The notes beneath the pieces were generated by a model. It saw only the letters and a program-made list of their open reading frames with translations, was not told where the DNA came from and did no database searches. This document shows, one piece after another, positions 35,030 to 43,898 of a stretch of DNA of 64,000 bases. The DNA lies in contig NZ_JALIQP010000003.1 of the NCBI RefSeq assembly GCF_023566055.1, forward strand, positions 372,001 to 436,000, in the 5' to 3' direction. A program made the translations under genes and the position numbers. The DNA is from Halosolutus amylolyticus (GTDB lineage: Archaea > Halobacteriota > Halobacteria > Halobacteriales > Natrialbaceae). Each line of letters opens with the position of its first letter. Positions within the stretch are counted from its first letter, which is position 1.

Positions 35030-35254
35030 ATGACCGACTACTCCGACGAAGAGCAGCGGATTCTCTCGTATCTCCGCGAGAGCGCCGCCCGCGGAGAGCA
35101 GTACTTCCGGGCGAAGAACATCGCGGAAGCGATCGGACTCTCGTCGAAGCAGGTAGGGGCGCGGCTGCCACACCTCGCGGAGAAATCGGACGAGGTCGAC
35201 ATCGAGAAGTGGGGCCGGGCCCGCTCGACGACCTGGCGCGTCACCATCAGCTGA
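35030..35254 (+). CDS. Small winged-helix protein (DUF7123-like)
   Basis: This 74-residue protein (MTDYSDEEQRILSYLRESA...) is one winged helix-turn-helix. KNIAEAIGLSSKQVGARLPHLAEK is the recognition region and WGRARSTTWRVT the wing. It is probably a small DNA-binding regulator or a nucleic-acid-binding adaptor. A TATA-like gttaaaagttaag lies about 35 bases upstream. An upstream GTG at 35024 is an alternative start. Confidence 0.78.
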   Translation: MTDYSDEEQRILSYLRESAARGEQYFRAKNIAEAIGLSSKQVGARLPHLAEKSDEVDIEKWGRARSTTWRVTIS

Positions 35255-35383
35255 CCCGGCCGCTTGCGGAACGGTTCACGATCGGGGTTCCCGCCCGATC
35301 GGTTCCCGCCCGATCGACGCCGAGCGATCGGCCCATCCGGTCGGTCCACGGCCTTTTTATCGGTCACACTCCCAGGTAGTAGC

Positions 35384-35818
35384 ATGACTGTACGGGTCGA
35401 TCGCTCGTTCGAGGTGTCGGCGTCGCCCGAGCGGGTCTGGGAGTTCATTTCGGATCCGGAAAATCGCGCCCGGGCGATCAGCGTCGTCACCGATTACAGC
35501 GTCAGGGACGAGCAGGGCCACGAGGCGACGTGGCACGTCGAGTTACCGATCCCGCTCGTCCGGCGGACGGTCGCCGTGGACACGGAGGACGTCGTCCGCC
35601 GACCACCTGAGTACGTCGAATTCGTCGGTCGCTCCAAGGTAATGACCGTGACGGGCGAACACGAAATCGTCGACACCGACGGCGGCACCCGGCTCGACAA
35701 CCGGTTCGTCGTCGACGGCAAACTCCCCGGCGTCGAGAAGTTCTTCAAACGTAACCTGGACGGCGAACTGGACAACCTGCGTCGCGCGCTCGAACGCGAT
35801 CTCGAGACCCACCGATGA
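35384..35818 (+). CDS. SRPBCC (CoxG-like) family protein
   Basis: This 144-residue helix-grip protein starts MTVRVDRSFEVSASPERVWEFISDPENRA. The hydrophobic cavity strands follow and it ends with a long C-terminal helix (VEKFFKRNLDGELDNLRRALERD). CoxG-like members may bind lipids or quinones. Its stop overlaps the start of the nitrilase-family gene (ATGA), so the two are co-translated and may work together. Confidence 0.82.
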   Translation: MTVRVDRSFEVSASPERVWEFISDPENRARAISVVTDYSVRDEQGHEATWHVELPIPLVRRTVAVDTEDVVRRPPEYVEFVGRSKVMTVTGEHEIVDTDGGTRLDNRFVVDGKLPGVEKFFKRNLDGELDNLRRALERDLETHR

Positions 35819-36657
35819 CCGCCGATCCCACACCGTCGTCCGACGGCACGACCACGACGCTCGCGCTCGCACAGCTCGACATCGAACCCGGGCGGGTCGA
35901 CGCCAACGTCGATCGCGCCCTCGACGCCGTCTCGCGGGCGGCGGCCCGCGGCGCGGACCTCGTCGCCCTGCCGGAACTGTTCAACGTCGGCTACTTCGCG
36001 TTCGATCGCTACGACCGGTACTCGGAGCCGTTCGAGGGGGAAACGTTCACCCGGCTCCGCGAGGCGGCCGCCGACCACGGGATCGCGGTCCTCGCCGGAT
36101 CGATCGTCGAGGATCTCGCGGCCACCGAGTCCGTCGCCACGCCGGCCGACGCGGGGCTGGCGAACACCGCCGCGCTGTTCGACGCCGACGGGGAGCGTCG
36201 GCTCGTCTACCGGAAACACCACCTGTTCGGCTACGATTCGGCGGAGTCGGACCTGCTCGTCCCCGGCGAACGGATCGAGACCGCGTCGATCGGGCCGTTC
36301 ACCGTCGGCGTGACGACCTGTTACGACCTGCGGTTCCCGGAACTCTACCGGCGGCTGGTCGACGCCGGTGCCGACCTCGTGCTCGTCCCCAGTGCGTGGC
36401 CGTACCCGCGTATCGAACACTGGCAGACCCTCTCCCGGGCCCGGGCGATCGAGAACCAGTGTTTCCTCGCGACGATCAACGGGAGCGGCGCGTTCGAGGA
36501 CGCAACGCTGCTCGGCCGGTCGACCGTCTACGACCCCTGGGGCGTCCCGCTCGCCTCGAGCGGCGACGATCCGGCGCTCGTGCTCGCGGACGTCGATCCC
36601 GGCGCGGTCGCGTCGGTTCGCGAGGAGTTCCCGGCGCTTCGGGATCGGCGGCTTTGA
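35815..36657 (+). CDS. Carbon-nitrogen hydrolase (nitrilase superfamily)
   Basis: This 280-residue amidase-type enzyme has the Glu-Lys-Cys triad: E54 (LPELFNVGYF), K134 (YRKHHLFGYD) and C169 (TTCYDLRFPELYR). The last motif is the family's most conserved stretch. It probably hydrolyses a small amide such as an omega-amide or deaminated glutathione, but the substrate is not shown. It is coupled to the SRPBCC gene by an ATGA overlap. Confidence 0.9.
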   Translation: MTADPTPSSDGTTTTLALAQLDIEPGRVDANVDRALDAVSRAAARGADLVALPELFNVGYFAFDRYDRYSEPFEGETFTRLREAAADHGIAVLAGSIVEDLAATESVATPADAGLANTAALFDADGERRLVYRKHHLFGYDSAESDLLVPGERIETASIGPFTVGVTTCYDLRFPELYRRLVDAGADLVLVPSAWPYPRIEHWQTLSRARAIENQCFLATINGSGAFEDATLLGRSTVYDPWGVPLASSGDDPALVLADVDPGAVASVREEFPALRDRRL

Positions 36658-36821
36658 CGGGAGTCCCGACGCGTCGCGATCGGTTCCGTCGTCTCACGTC
36701 GAGGAACCGGCTGGTTTGCACCCGATCGCTGACTTTTTACGCCTCCCGTCCCTCGGCTACGGTGCCGGCATAGACGCTTTTCACGTCTCACCGGCATTGC
36801 GTCGCTCCGGCTCGTCGCACC

Positions 36822-36841
36822 GCTCGTTCCCGGGAACGAGC
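36822..36841. repeat. 20-bp perfect palindrome between convergent genes
   Basis: The sequence gctcgttcccgggaacgagc is its own reverse complement. It lies in the 290-base gap between the nitrilase-family gene and the convergent DUF457-type gene. It may be a bidirectional terminator hairpin or a protein-binding site. No gene is evident in the gap. Confidence 0.55.
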
Positions 36842-36950
36842 ACGCCCGTCTCCTCGTCCACACCTTTCGCCACCCTCGTTTCCCATCTCCGCGCCCGTCC
36901 CGTTCCTATCGCCGCCGAGAGCCGTCGCCGTGCACCGATCGCTACCCTCG

Positions 36951-37463
36951 TCAGCGGGCAGATGGTTCCATGACGGGATCGGTGCGGCGGCGATCGATCG
37001 CCCACACGAGCACGGCACCGCAGCCGGCCACGAGGGCGGGCCAGCGATCGCTACTCAGGTAGAGTCCGCCGGCCGGCGGCCGGTAGTCGGTGAACGGCCA
37101 GAAAACGCCGTAGGCGACGCCGGTGGGCGTCAGGAGGAGGATATCGAGGAGGTGATGGGAGAGAGCACCGATCGCGAACAGCGCGATCGCCTGCTTGCGG
37201 TAGGCGGGAGCCACGAGGAGCGAGCCGAGTCCGGCGACGAGCACGGTGCCAGCCAGGGTGTGAAGCGGCGACCAGGAAAACGGTACGCCGAGCAGCCACG
37301 CGACCAGTCCGTCCGGGAGGAGCAGCTGGATCTTCACGAAGTCCGGCGACAGCGCCCCGACCATGACCAGCGTGACGTGGGCCGGGCGAAGCGACTCGTA
37401 CCGGACGGACAGCAGCGTGCCGACGACGTAGCCGACCAGGACGTGGGTGAGCAGGTCAGGCAC
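36951..37463 (-). CDS. Membrane-bound metal-dependent hydrolase (DUF457/YdjM-like)
   Basis: This 170-residue, four-span protein starts, in my view, at the GTG at 37463 (PDLLTHVLVGYVVG), overlapping the previous gene by eight bases. Family features are the N-terminal THVLVGY, then GALSPDFVKIQLLLP with an Asp, and HHLLDILLLTPTG with paired histidines. These form the putative metal site. Function of the family is not proven. Confidence 0.78.
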   Translation of the reverse strand: MPDLLTHVLVGYVVGTLLSVRYESLRPAHVTLVMVGALSPDFVKIQLLLPDGLVAWLLGVPFSWSPLHTLAGTVLVAGLGSLLVAPAYRKQAIALFAIGALSHHLLDILLLTPTGVAYGVFWPFTDYRPPAGGLYLSSDRWPALVAGCGAVLVWAIDRRRTDPVMEPSAR

Positions 37464-38016
37464 GACGCTCACCCCCGTCACCGCGAGCGGACTCCCGCGA
37501 AGCCTGCGGCGCGGCCGACTCGCCTCGCGGCACGAACGCGAGCGTCCCTCGATCGAAGCGCCAGTCCCGCAGACAGCGGCTGGCGACCCAGAGGCCACCC
37601 ACGAGCGAGACGACGAGCATGTAGCGCGTCTCGGACGACGCCCGGGTCGTCGTGCGCTCGACGACGAGCGTCGAGTCGTCCTCGAGCGTGCCGAAGGCGG
37701 TCACCCGATCGCCCTCCGCGAGCGGGCCGTCGGCGTTCTGGAGCCGATCGTTCGCCCCGACGAGGGTGAAGCGCCCGTAGCCGCTGGCACGCGTCGCGAT
37801 CACCACGGGATCGGTGTCGACGACGAAGCCGCCGAGGACGACCTGCTCCCCCACGTACGCCTCGGGCGTCGGCGTGACCTCGACCTCGTCCGGGTACTCG
37901 CTCGTCATCGGATCGCCGGGGGTCGCGCCCGCCCAGAGCAGGGCGCCGACCAGGAGCGTGCCGAGGACCACGGCCGCGAGGACGCGCCCGCGGTGGCCAG
38001 TCAGGCGAGGATGCAT
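37456..38016 (-). CDS. Membrane protein with predicted OB-like extracytoplasmic domain
   Basis: This 186-residue protein has an N-terminal helix (about 10-30), a soluble domain (about 50-125) and a second helix (about 132-152). The soluble part (EAYVGEQVVLGGFVVDTDPVVIATRASGYGRFTLVGAND...GDRVTAFGTLEDDSTLVVERT) looks like an OB-fold nucleic acid or ligand-binding barrel. It overlaps and probably shares a transcript with the DUF457-type gene. I do not know its function. Confidence 0.72.
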   Translation of the reverse strand: MHPRLTGHRGRVLAAVVLGTLLVGALLWAGATPGDPMTSEYPDEVEVTPTPEAYVGEQVVLGGFVVDTDPVVIATRASGYGRFTLVGANDRLQNADGPLAEGDRVTAFGTLEDDSTLVVERTTTRASSETRYMLVVSLVGGLWVASRCLRDWRFDRGTLAFVPRGESAAPQASRESARGDGGERRA

Positions 38017-38212
38017 TCGGCTGCCGAAGAGATGGAGCGACGCGAAATGTCTTCCGTTCTGATCGTCGCGCCGGCGGCGAACCGCCGGTCACGAGACGGG
38101 CCGCGGCCGACGCGCGCACCGACCGCGAAGAACTATCCCGATCGTCGTGATAGCTCACCGGTGCCAGTCGGTGGCCACGCGCCACTCGGCACGCGGCCCC
38201 GAGGTGTTCCCC

Positions 38213-38524
38213 ATGACAGTCATCGCCAGATTCGAGGTCATCCCCATCCACGACGGGAGCCTCTCCGACGAGATCGCACAGGCGATCGAGGCGCTCGACG
38301 AGTTCGACGTCTCGTACGAACTGACGGCGACGGACACGGTCGTCGAGGCCGAGTCGGTCGACGAGGTGTTCGACGCGGTCCGGGCGGCCCACAACGCGGT
38401 CGAGACCGATCGCACCATCACCTCGCTCGAGATCGACGATCACGAGAGTCAAACGCAGGAAGCCGCCGATCGCGTCGAGTCCGTCGCGAGCGTCCTCGGG
38501 CGCGACCCCCGGCGCGACCGGTGA
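38213..38524 (+). CDS. MTH1187-family thiamine-binding protein
   Basis: This 103-residue protein (MTVIARFEVIPIHDGSLSDEIAQAIEALDEFDVSYELTATDTVVE) belongs to the MTH1187/YqgV (COG0011) ferredoxin-like fold family, shown in some members to bind thiamine. The start at 38213 removes 22 upstream residues without conservation. It stands alone between a divergent membrane protein gene and a convergent zinc ribbon gene. Confidence 0.85.
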   Translation: MTVIARFEVIPIHDGSLSDEIAQAIEALDEFDVSYELTATDTVVEAESVDEVFDAVRAAHNAVETDRTITSLEIDDHESQTQEAADRVESVASVLGRDPRRDR

Positions 38525-38631
38525 CCCGTCCGCCCGCGGGCGGCCGAGGGCCCCACGACGGCCGGTGACGACGATCCGAGCGCCACCGGAGCATCCGCCA
38601 CCGTCCCGCTGCTATCGTGGCGCCGCGACAA

Positions 38632-38808
38632 TCACTGTCCGGCGTCCGTCGAGTCGTACTCCGCGGCGTCGTACTCCGCGATTTCGGCCGACCCACAGAC
38701 GGGACAGGTCCGTTCGGTGCGCTCGAGCGTCGTTCCGCAGTTCCGACACTCGTAGCTGACCGCGTCGTCGGTCGACAGCCACCGCCGGACTGCGGCGGTC
38801 AGGGACAT
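38632..38808 (-). CDS. Small zinc-ribbon protein
   Basis: A 58-residue protein from the ATG at 38808 (MSLTAAVRRWLSTDDAVSYECRNCGTTLERTERTCPVCGSAEI). Two CxxC pairs form a rubredoxin-like zinc ribbon, followed by an acidic Tyr/Asp-rich tail. Such proteins are abundant in haloarchaea and mostly uncharacterised. Confidence 0.8.
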   Translation of the reverse strand: MSLTAAVRRWLSTDDAVSYECRNCGTTLERTERTCPVCGSAEIAEYDAAEYDSTDAGQ

Positions 38809-38969
38809 ACAGTCTGTTGTTCGCCCGACGACACAAAGCCGCTGTACTTTCACTCGCGTGGTGGGGAGTCCCGATCGGTCACCGGGCTCGTCGGACACGC
38901 CCGACCAGCCGGGCGCGTCGTACGGGTGTCTGACTGGGGTTTTTGGAACCCACCGTGGATGCGAGTGCT

Positions 38970-39353
38970 ATGGACACCAACCGACGATCGGCCGGGGGCG
39001 ACGCGGGCTCGCTGACGACCCGGCCCGCGGCGAACGCCCCGACGCTCGGGCGGCGCGTGAAAACGTGGCCGGCGTATCTCCTGGCCGCGTGCTGTCCGGG
39101 TGTCGGACACCTCTATTTCCGTCAGTGGGCGCGTGCACTCAGCTGGGCTGGACTGTACGGTGCCGCGCTGGTGTTTCTCAGCTCCGGCGTGCTCCTGGCC
39201 GAGGGCTCGATCGTCGAACCGATCGTCGTCACCGCCGTTCGACTCGAGGGGCTCTCGTTCGGCGACGTCGCCGTTCCGCTCGCGATCGTCGTCCTCAACG
39301 TGATCGATCTCGTCGCACTCGCCACGCTCGAGGCGCGATCGGGTGGGTACTGA
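38970..39353 (+). CDS. Small membrane protein (TM2/DUF6677-like)
   Basis: This 127-residue protein from the ATG at 38970 has a polar N-terminus of about 35 residues and three hydrophobic segments (about 40-58, 62-85 and 95-118). The first contains AACCPGVGHLYFRQWARAL, like the GxGxxYxG motif of TM2-type proteins. No function is known. Confidence 0.7.
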   Translation: MDTNRRSAGGDAGSLTTRPAANAPTLGRRVKTWPAYLLAACCPGVGHLYFRQWARALSWAGLYGAALVFLSSGVLLAEGSIVEPIVVTAVRLEGLSFGDVAVPLAIVVLNVIDLVALATLEARSGGY

Positions 39354-39634
39354 CGGTATCAGTGCTGTCGGCGGCCCGCCAGCACCGCCACCGCGAGCAT
39401 CGCGACGGCTGGGAGTTCGTCATCACTAGCGTTCCCAGCATTTTCGGTGGCGACGCCAGTCACAGTGCCGCCAAGAACGATGAGGAATCAACAGGATACT
39501 ATCAAAACTCAAGTTCTGATACGCATTATTCACGTATACCGGACTTTCGTGGCTCCTTGAACGTTGACGTCGACTCACCGTCCGATACCGAACGGGAGAT
39601 GCAGTTTTTACGTTCCGCGATCGTACCATGTGGT

Positions 39635-39817
39635 ATGCCAACACCACTCGAACGACTCCGCCGGCGCTACGAGACCACCGACAAGAAGTGTCCGGAGTGT
39701 GGATACGTCGACGAGGAGGGAAACTGGACGAGTCGAACGGACGGCCGACGGATCGTCTACCGGCACGTCTGCCCCAGTTGTGATGCGAGCCGGGAACACA
39801 CCTTCACCCTCGGATGA
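39635..39817 (+). CDS. Small zinc-finger protein (HVO_0649-like)
   Basis: This 60-residue protein (MPTPLERLRRRYETTDKKCPECGYVDEEGNW...) has CPECG and CPSCDA pairs separated by a basic beta hairpin, giving a single zinc ribbon. It matches the pattern of the haloarchaeal HVO_0649-type zinc finger proteins. The region 39354-39634 ahead of it is unusually AT-rich near 39480-39540 and carries no gene I can support. Confidence 0.8.
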   Translation: MPTPLERLRRRYETTDKKCPECGYVDEEGNWTSRTDGRRIVYRHVCPSCDASREHTFTLG

Positions 39818-39887
39818 CGCCGCGACTGCGACCACGACGGCCGCGCGATCGCGAGCCGATCGCCGACGGGCCGGACCCATCCGCTCA

Positions 39888-39898
39888 CACGTATTTAT
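39888..39898 (+). promoter_or_regulatory. TATA box for the gene at 39923
   Basis: The cacgtatttat stretch centres about 28-30 bases ahead of the ATG at 39923, fitting a leaderless transcript. Confidence 0.55.
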
Positions 39899-39922
39899 GG
39901 ATCGGTTCCGAAACTCGGGACG

Positions 39923-40339
39923 ATGACTGGTAGTGGCCAGTACAGCGTATTCGGTATCTACGTCACGGGACCGGTCCACGACGCACTCGCCGAGTCGGTC
40001 TACGAGGCGGCCGGCGTCGTCGACCTCGACGACTACTTCGACGGGACCGCCGGAGCCGTCCCGGCCGGTGATCCGGGTGCCGAGGCGACCGACGCGCTCC
40101 TCGGGAACGTCCTCGAGGCGTTCGCCGCGCTGTATGACGGCGCGGACTTCGCGGCGGCGGCCCGCGTCGATCCCGACGCGTTCGATCTCGTTCACCTCGC
40201 CGCGAGACCGGAGCGCGTCGCACGCGCTCGCGAACTGTTCCAGGCCGCCGCGACGATCCAGGACGCCGACCTGCGGACGGTCCAGACCGCGATCCTCGCC
40301 GCCCACCTCGAGGTCCCGATCGCGACCCCCGATCGGTGA
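39923..40339 (+). CDS. Conserved-type haloarchaeal hypothetical protein
   Basis: This 138-residue acidic, alanine-rich helical protein (MTGSGQYSVFGIYVTGPVHDALAESVYEAAG) has no signal or membrane span. A likely TATA box about 30 bases upstream supports expression. I recognise no domain; its coding character (GC-rich third positions, acidic surface) is like its neighbours. Confidence 0.65.
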   Translation: MTGSGQYSVFGIYVTGPVHDALAESVYEAAGVVDLDDYFDGTAGAVPAGDPGAEATDALLGNVLEAFAALYDGADFAAAARVDPDAFDLVHLAARPERVARARELFQAAATIQDADLRTVQTAILAAHLEVPIATPDR

Positions 40340-40496
40340 GCCGGTTCCACTCCCGACGCGAGACCGTTCGCTGGCCGCCTGGGAGAATCGACGCCGCCCA
40401 GCCGCCAGAGTGATCGCGTCGCTCCGATCGGCCCCGCTCGAGCATACCAGCGAGGATATGTGGTGTTTCTGTACGGGTAGGCAGCATTCAACTACT

Positions 40497-40502
40497 TATT
40501 TA
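40497..40502 (+). promoter_or_regulatory. TATA box deciding the start of the gene at 40528
   Basis: The acttatttata stretch lies 26-31 bases ahead of the ATG at 40528 but only 11-16 ahead of the upstream ATG at 40513, so leaderless transcription favours 40528. Confidence 0.55.
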
Positions 40503-40527
40503 TAGCCTTACGATGCACCGAACAGTC

Positions 40528-41040
40528 ATGTCGTACGGACGTTCCGGTCGATACGAAATTCCCTCGGACGGAACGATCTCCGGCGCGCTCGTCGCGGCCC
40601 TGCTCGCCAGCCTGACGTTTGCCGAACTGATCGCTGCGACCGGACACCTCGAGGCCATCCCCGCACTGTACGGCCTCGAGGACAGCGTCAACAACTGGGG
40701 ATTCGTCGTCGGGCACGGGTTCGTCGGTGCCGTGGCGTTCGCCGCAGGGCTCACGCGCGCCGCGAACCACCGGTCCGCACCGGCCCCGCTCGCGGCCGCG
40801 CTCCGCTCGCCGTTCCTCGGCGGCTGTTTCGGCGTCGCCTACGGCACCCTCTGCTGGCTCGTCGGCATCGCCCACGGCGTCCCGCTCTTGGTCCAGGTGA
40901 CCGGCGGGACCATGGCGGTGCCGTGTCAGCACGGCGCGAGTCTGCTGGCGCTCGTCGGCTACGGCGCCGTCCTCGGTGCGTGGTATCCGCTGGTTCGGAC
41001 GGCCGTCGACGACCGCGGCCGATCGCGTCGCTGGCGGTAA
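40528..41040 (+). CDS. Multi-span membrane protein, function unknown
   Basis: This 170-residue protein has about four hydrophobic segments (about 20-40, 60-80, 100-120 and 138-158). The second is preceded by NNWGFVVGHGF and the third contains GGCFGVAYGTLCWLVGIAHG with a histidine, also seen in other haloarchaeal histidine-containing membrane proteins. I choose the ATG at 40528 from the promoter position; the ATG at 40513 adds five residues. Confidence 0.7.
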   Translation: MSYGRSGRYEIPSDGTISGALVAALLASLTFAELIAATGHLEAIPALYGLEDSVNNWGFVVGHGFVGAVAFAAGLTRAANHRSAPAPLAAALRSPFLGGCFGVAYGTLCWLVGIAHGVPLLVQVTGGTMAVPCQHGASLLALVGYGAVLGAWYPLVRTAVDDRGRSRRWR

Positions 41041-41146
41041 CGCTCGCGAATCGAGTCACGAAGGACGGTCCAACCCGGGACACGATCGAAATCGGTGCGA
41101 ACCCGGCCCAGCGTCCGATCTAGCAAGAACGCGATATCGCCCCCAC

Positions 41147-42682
41147 TCAGTCTTCGCGCGTGATGATGTCGGCCGAGAGGCCCTGTGCCATCTCGATCTC
41201 CTTCGAGTTGTTCATTGTCCAGGCCGTGCGCTCGGTGACCGCTTCGATCGCTTCACGCGCGCTCGGGTAGCCGTTGCCCGATTTCTTGACGCCGCCGAAC
41301 GGCAACTGGACCTCCGCGCCGATGCAGGGCAGGTTCGCGTACGCCAGCCCCAGGTCGGCCCGGTCGCGGAACCGGTTGATCTGGCGGTAGTCCTCCGAGA
41401 TGATCGCGCCCGCCAGTCCGTACGGCGTGTCGTTGTGGATCTCGATCGCCCGATCGATGTCTCCCTCGTACTCGATCAGGGCGACGTGGGGGCCGAAACA
41501 CTCCTCTTTGAGGCATCGCAGGTCGGGATCGTAGTCGATCTCGTAGACGAACGGGCCGACCCAGTGGCCCTCGCTGTGGCCGTCGGGAATCTCCGCGTCG
41601 TCGAGTTCGAACCGATCGACGAGGACCTCTCCGCCTTCCTGCTGGGCCAACTCGTTGTGTTTGCGGATCTTCTCGACGTGGTCGGCCTCGATCGCGGGCC
41701 CCATGAACGTGTCCTCCTCGAGGGGGTCGCCGACGGCGATCTTCTCGGCGACGTCGACGTACCGTTCTTTGAACTCGTCGTAGACGTCGGTGTGGACGAT
41801 CAGCCGTTCGCTGGAGACGCAACGCTGGCCGGTCGTCTTGAAACTCGACATGATCGCCGAGTGAACCGCGATGTCGAGATCAGCCTCCTCTGTGACGACG
41901 ATGCCGTTCTTGCCGCCCATCTCGCAGGCCGCGAGTTTGCCGGGTTCGCCGCCGACCTTGCCGGCGATCTCGTGGCCGACTTCGGCCGAACCGGTAAAGA
42001 GGACCGTATCCACGCGACCGTCGTCGGTGATGGCCGCGCCGGCGTCGCCGAAGCCCTGGACCATGTTGAACACGCCGTCCGGGATGCCGGCGTCCTCGAA
42101 CATCTCGGCGATGATCTGGCCGCACCACGGGGTCTGCTCGGCGGGTTTCCAGACGACCGTGTTCCCCTCGACCAGCGCGATCGCCATGTGCCAGAACGGG
42201 ATCGCGACCGGGAAGTTCCACGGCGTGATGCAGCCGACGACGCCGCGGGGTTTGCGCCGCATGTAGGCGTCCTTCGCGCCGACCTCGCTCGGCACGACGT
42301 CGCCGTGGGGATGGCGGGCGTTGCCCGCCGCCCACTCGACCATGTGCCAGGCCTCGGTCACGTCGGCTTTCCCCTCCGAGATCTCCTTGCCACACTCCTT
42401 CGTGACGATCGCGCCCAGTTCCTCGTGGCGATCGCGCAGTTCGTGGTAGATGTCCCAGAGGTACTCCGCGCGATCGATGTAGGAGAGGTCGCGCCACTCC
42501 TCGAAGGCGTCCTCGGCGGCCGCGAGCGCGGCGTCGACGTCGTCGGTCGTCCCGCGCCGGAACGTCGCCAGCGTCTCGCCCGTGGCCGGGTTCTCGCTGT
42601 CGAACGTGTCGGCACCGTCGCCGTCTGTCCAGTCCCCGCCGATGTAGTGGCCGTGCACCTGCTCGGTAGCGTGCTGACTCAT
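41147..42682 (-). CDS. NAD(P)-dependent aldehyde dehydrogenase
   Basis: This 511-residue aldehyde dehydrogenase has the catalytic cysteine in GQRCVSSER and the general-base region EMGGKNGIVV. The cofactor-binding CITPWNFPVAIPFWH and FTGSAEVG motifs are also present. The long C-terminal FGPHVALIEYEGD and LPFGGVKKSGNG complete the family. Overall sequence is closest in style to succinate/aminoadipate-semialdehyde or 2,5-dioxovalerate types, but substrate cannot be set. It has its own promoter region with an AT-rich stretch near 42708-42720. Confidence 0.9.
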   Translation of the reverse strand: MSQHATEQVHGHYIGGDWTDGDGADTFDSENPATGETLATFRRGTTDDVDAALAAAEDAFEEWRDLSYIDRAEYLWDIYHELRDRHEELGAIVTKECGKEISEGKADVTEAWHMVEWAAGNARHPHGDVVPSEVGAKDAYMRRKPRGVVGCITPWNFPVAIPFWHMAIALVEGNTVVWKPAEQTPWCGQIIAEMFEDAGIPDGVFNMVQGFGDAGAAITDDGRVDTVLFTGSAEVGHEIAGKVGGEPGKLAACEMGGKNGIVVTEEADLDIAVHSAIMSSFKTTGQRCVSSERLIVHTDVYDEFKERYVDVAEKIAVGDPLEEDTFMGPAIEADHVEKIRKHNELAQQEGGEVLVDRFELDDAEIPDGHSEGHWVGPFVYEIDYDPDLRCLKEECFGPHVALIEYEGDIDRAIEIHNDTPYGLAGAIISEDYRQINRFRDRADLGLAYANLPCIGAEVQLPFGGVKKSGNGYPSAREAIEAVTERTAWTMNNSKEIEMAQGLSADIITRED

Positions 42683-42910
42683 ACTCGAATTACCAACGAG
42701 CGACGTGAAAATATTGATGGTGAATCTCCGCCGTTCCCGCGCTCGAAACCGATCACTGTGTCCGAATTACTTGCGGTAGTGAACATATATCCACTCCCTC
42801 GCACAGCACCTTCCGATCGTGTACGCCTGGAGGCCTTGCCGAACGCTTGCCAGCCCCGGCACTCCGGAGTCGGTGTCGTTCGCGATCGTATCGATCACCG
42901 GATCGTCGAC

Positions 42911-43720
42911 TCAGTTCGCGCCGAGATCCGCGGCCTTCTCGACTTCGCTGCGGAGCGTCGTCGAATCGAACTCGTGGTCGGGACGCAACCGGACGAAATC
43001 GATGAACCGGCGCGCCCGGAGCAGGGTCTCCGGGTCGTAGGCCGTCGTCGCCGCGTCGACGGCCGCGCGAGCGCCGATGCGGGGTTCGAGGACGGCGAGC
43101 GCGCAGGCGAGGTCGTAGGCGGTCGTCTCGGCGACCCGGTCCTCGTGGACGTTGGTCGCGTCGATGAAGTAGAGATCGTCGCCGCAGAGGAGGATGTTCT
43201 CGGCCCGGAGGTCGCCGTGGGCAAGCCCGTGATCGTGGAGCTGGGCGAGCATGGCGAACAGGTCCGGCGCCCGGGCCGCGACGACGCTGTCCGCGACGTC
43301 TTCGAGCGACTCGAACGCCGGGAGGTACTCCAGGACGAGGACGCCGAGGCCGTTGACCTCGAACGCCTCGATCGGGCGGGGTGCGTTGACGCCGATCTCG
43401 CGCATCCGTTCGGTCGCCACGTACTCGTGTTCGACCATCTGGCGTGGCGTGTCGAACCGGCCGAAGAAGCCGCCCGTGCCCGACGTGAACGCGCCGACGT
43501 TCCGGCCGGTCGTCAGGACGGCGTGGACGAGCGCGTTCTGCCGGGAGACGATCTTGACGAACCACTCGTCGTCGATGACACACGGCGTCGAGAGCCAGTT
43601 GTCCGCGTCGAGAAACTCGACGCGGACGGTCTCGCGGTCGTGACGGTCCGCCAGCGTCCGGACGACGCGCTCGATGCGATCCCACTCGACGCTGCCTCGA
43701 GCGAGCTGGCGGATGTCCAT
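42911..43720 (-). CDS. RIO-like atypical protein kinase family protein
   Basis: This 269-residue protein has a kinase-like fold. WFVKIVSRQNALVHA holds the putative ATP lysine, EYLPAFESLEDV the hinge, HGDLRAENILL the catalytic loop and LYFIDATNV the metal-binding Asp. These fit the RIO/Bud32-type group (phosphotransferases acting on proteins or small molecules). The start is the ATG at 43720 (MDIRQLARGSVEWD). The target is unknown. Confidence 0.8.
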   Translation of the reverse strand: MDIRQLARGSVEWDRIERVVRTLADRHDRETVRVEFLDADNWLSTPCVIDDEWFVKIVSRQNALVHAVLTTGRNVGAFTSGTGGFFGRFDTPRQMVEHEYVATERMREIGVNAPRPIEAFEVNGLGVLVLEYLPAFESLEDVADSVVAARAPDLFAMLAQLHDHGLAHGDLRAENILLCGDDLYFIDATNVHEDRVAETTAYDLACALAVLEPRIGARAAVDAATTAYDPETLLRARRFIDFVRLRPDHEFDSTTLRSEVEKAADLGAN

Positions 43721-43898
43721 ACCGGAGACAGGGCGTTCGAGGTTAAATGCCTCCCGAAGTGTCGCGTCGAAGATAGTACGTTGGCCGCCCGGACCGGCCT
43801 CTCTCCCGGTACCGGGAGCGATCGGCGACGTCGGCCCGGAATCGGTCGGCCCGCAGAACAGTATTATTTTCACCTCCGAAAACTATTGTCGATCTAAC

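Noticed and set aside
36781-37005. Minus-strand frames of 74-76 codons in the gap after the nitrilase-family gene
   Set aside because: They overlap the palindrome and the end of a real gene in other frames and have a basic composition foreign to haloarchaeal proteins.
40976-43897. A 973-codon open frame antisense to the aldehyde dehydrogenase and kinase genes
   Set aside because: It has no domain, and the minus strand holds catalytic motifs of two recognised families across the same span.
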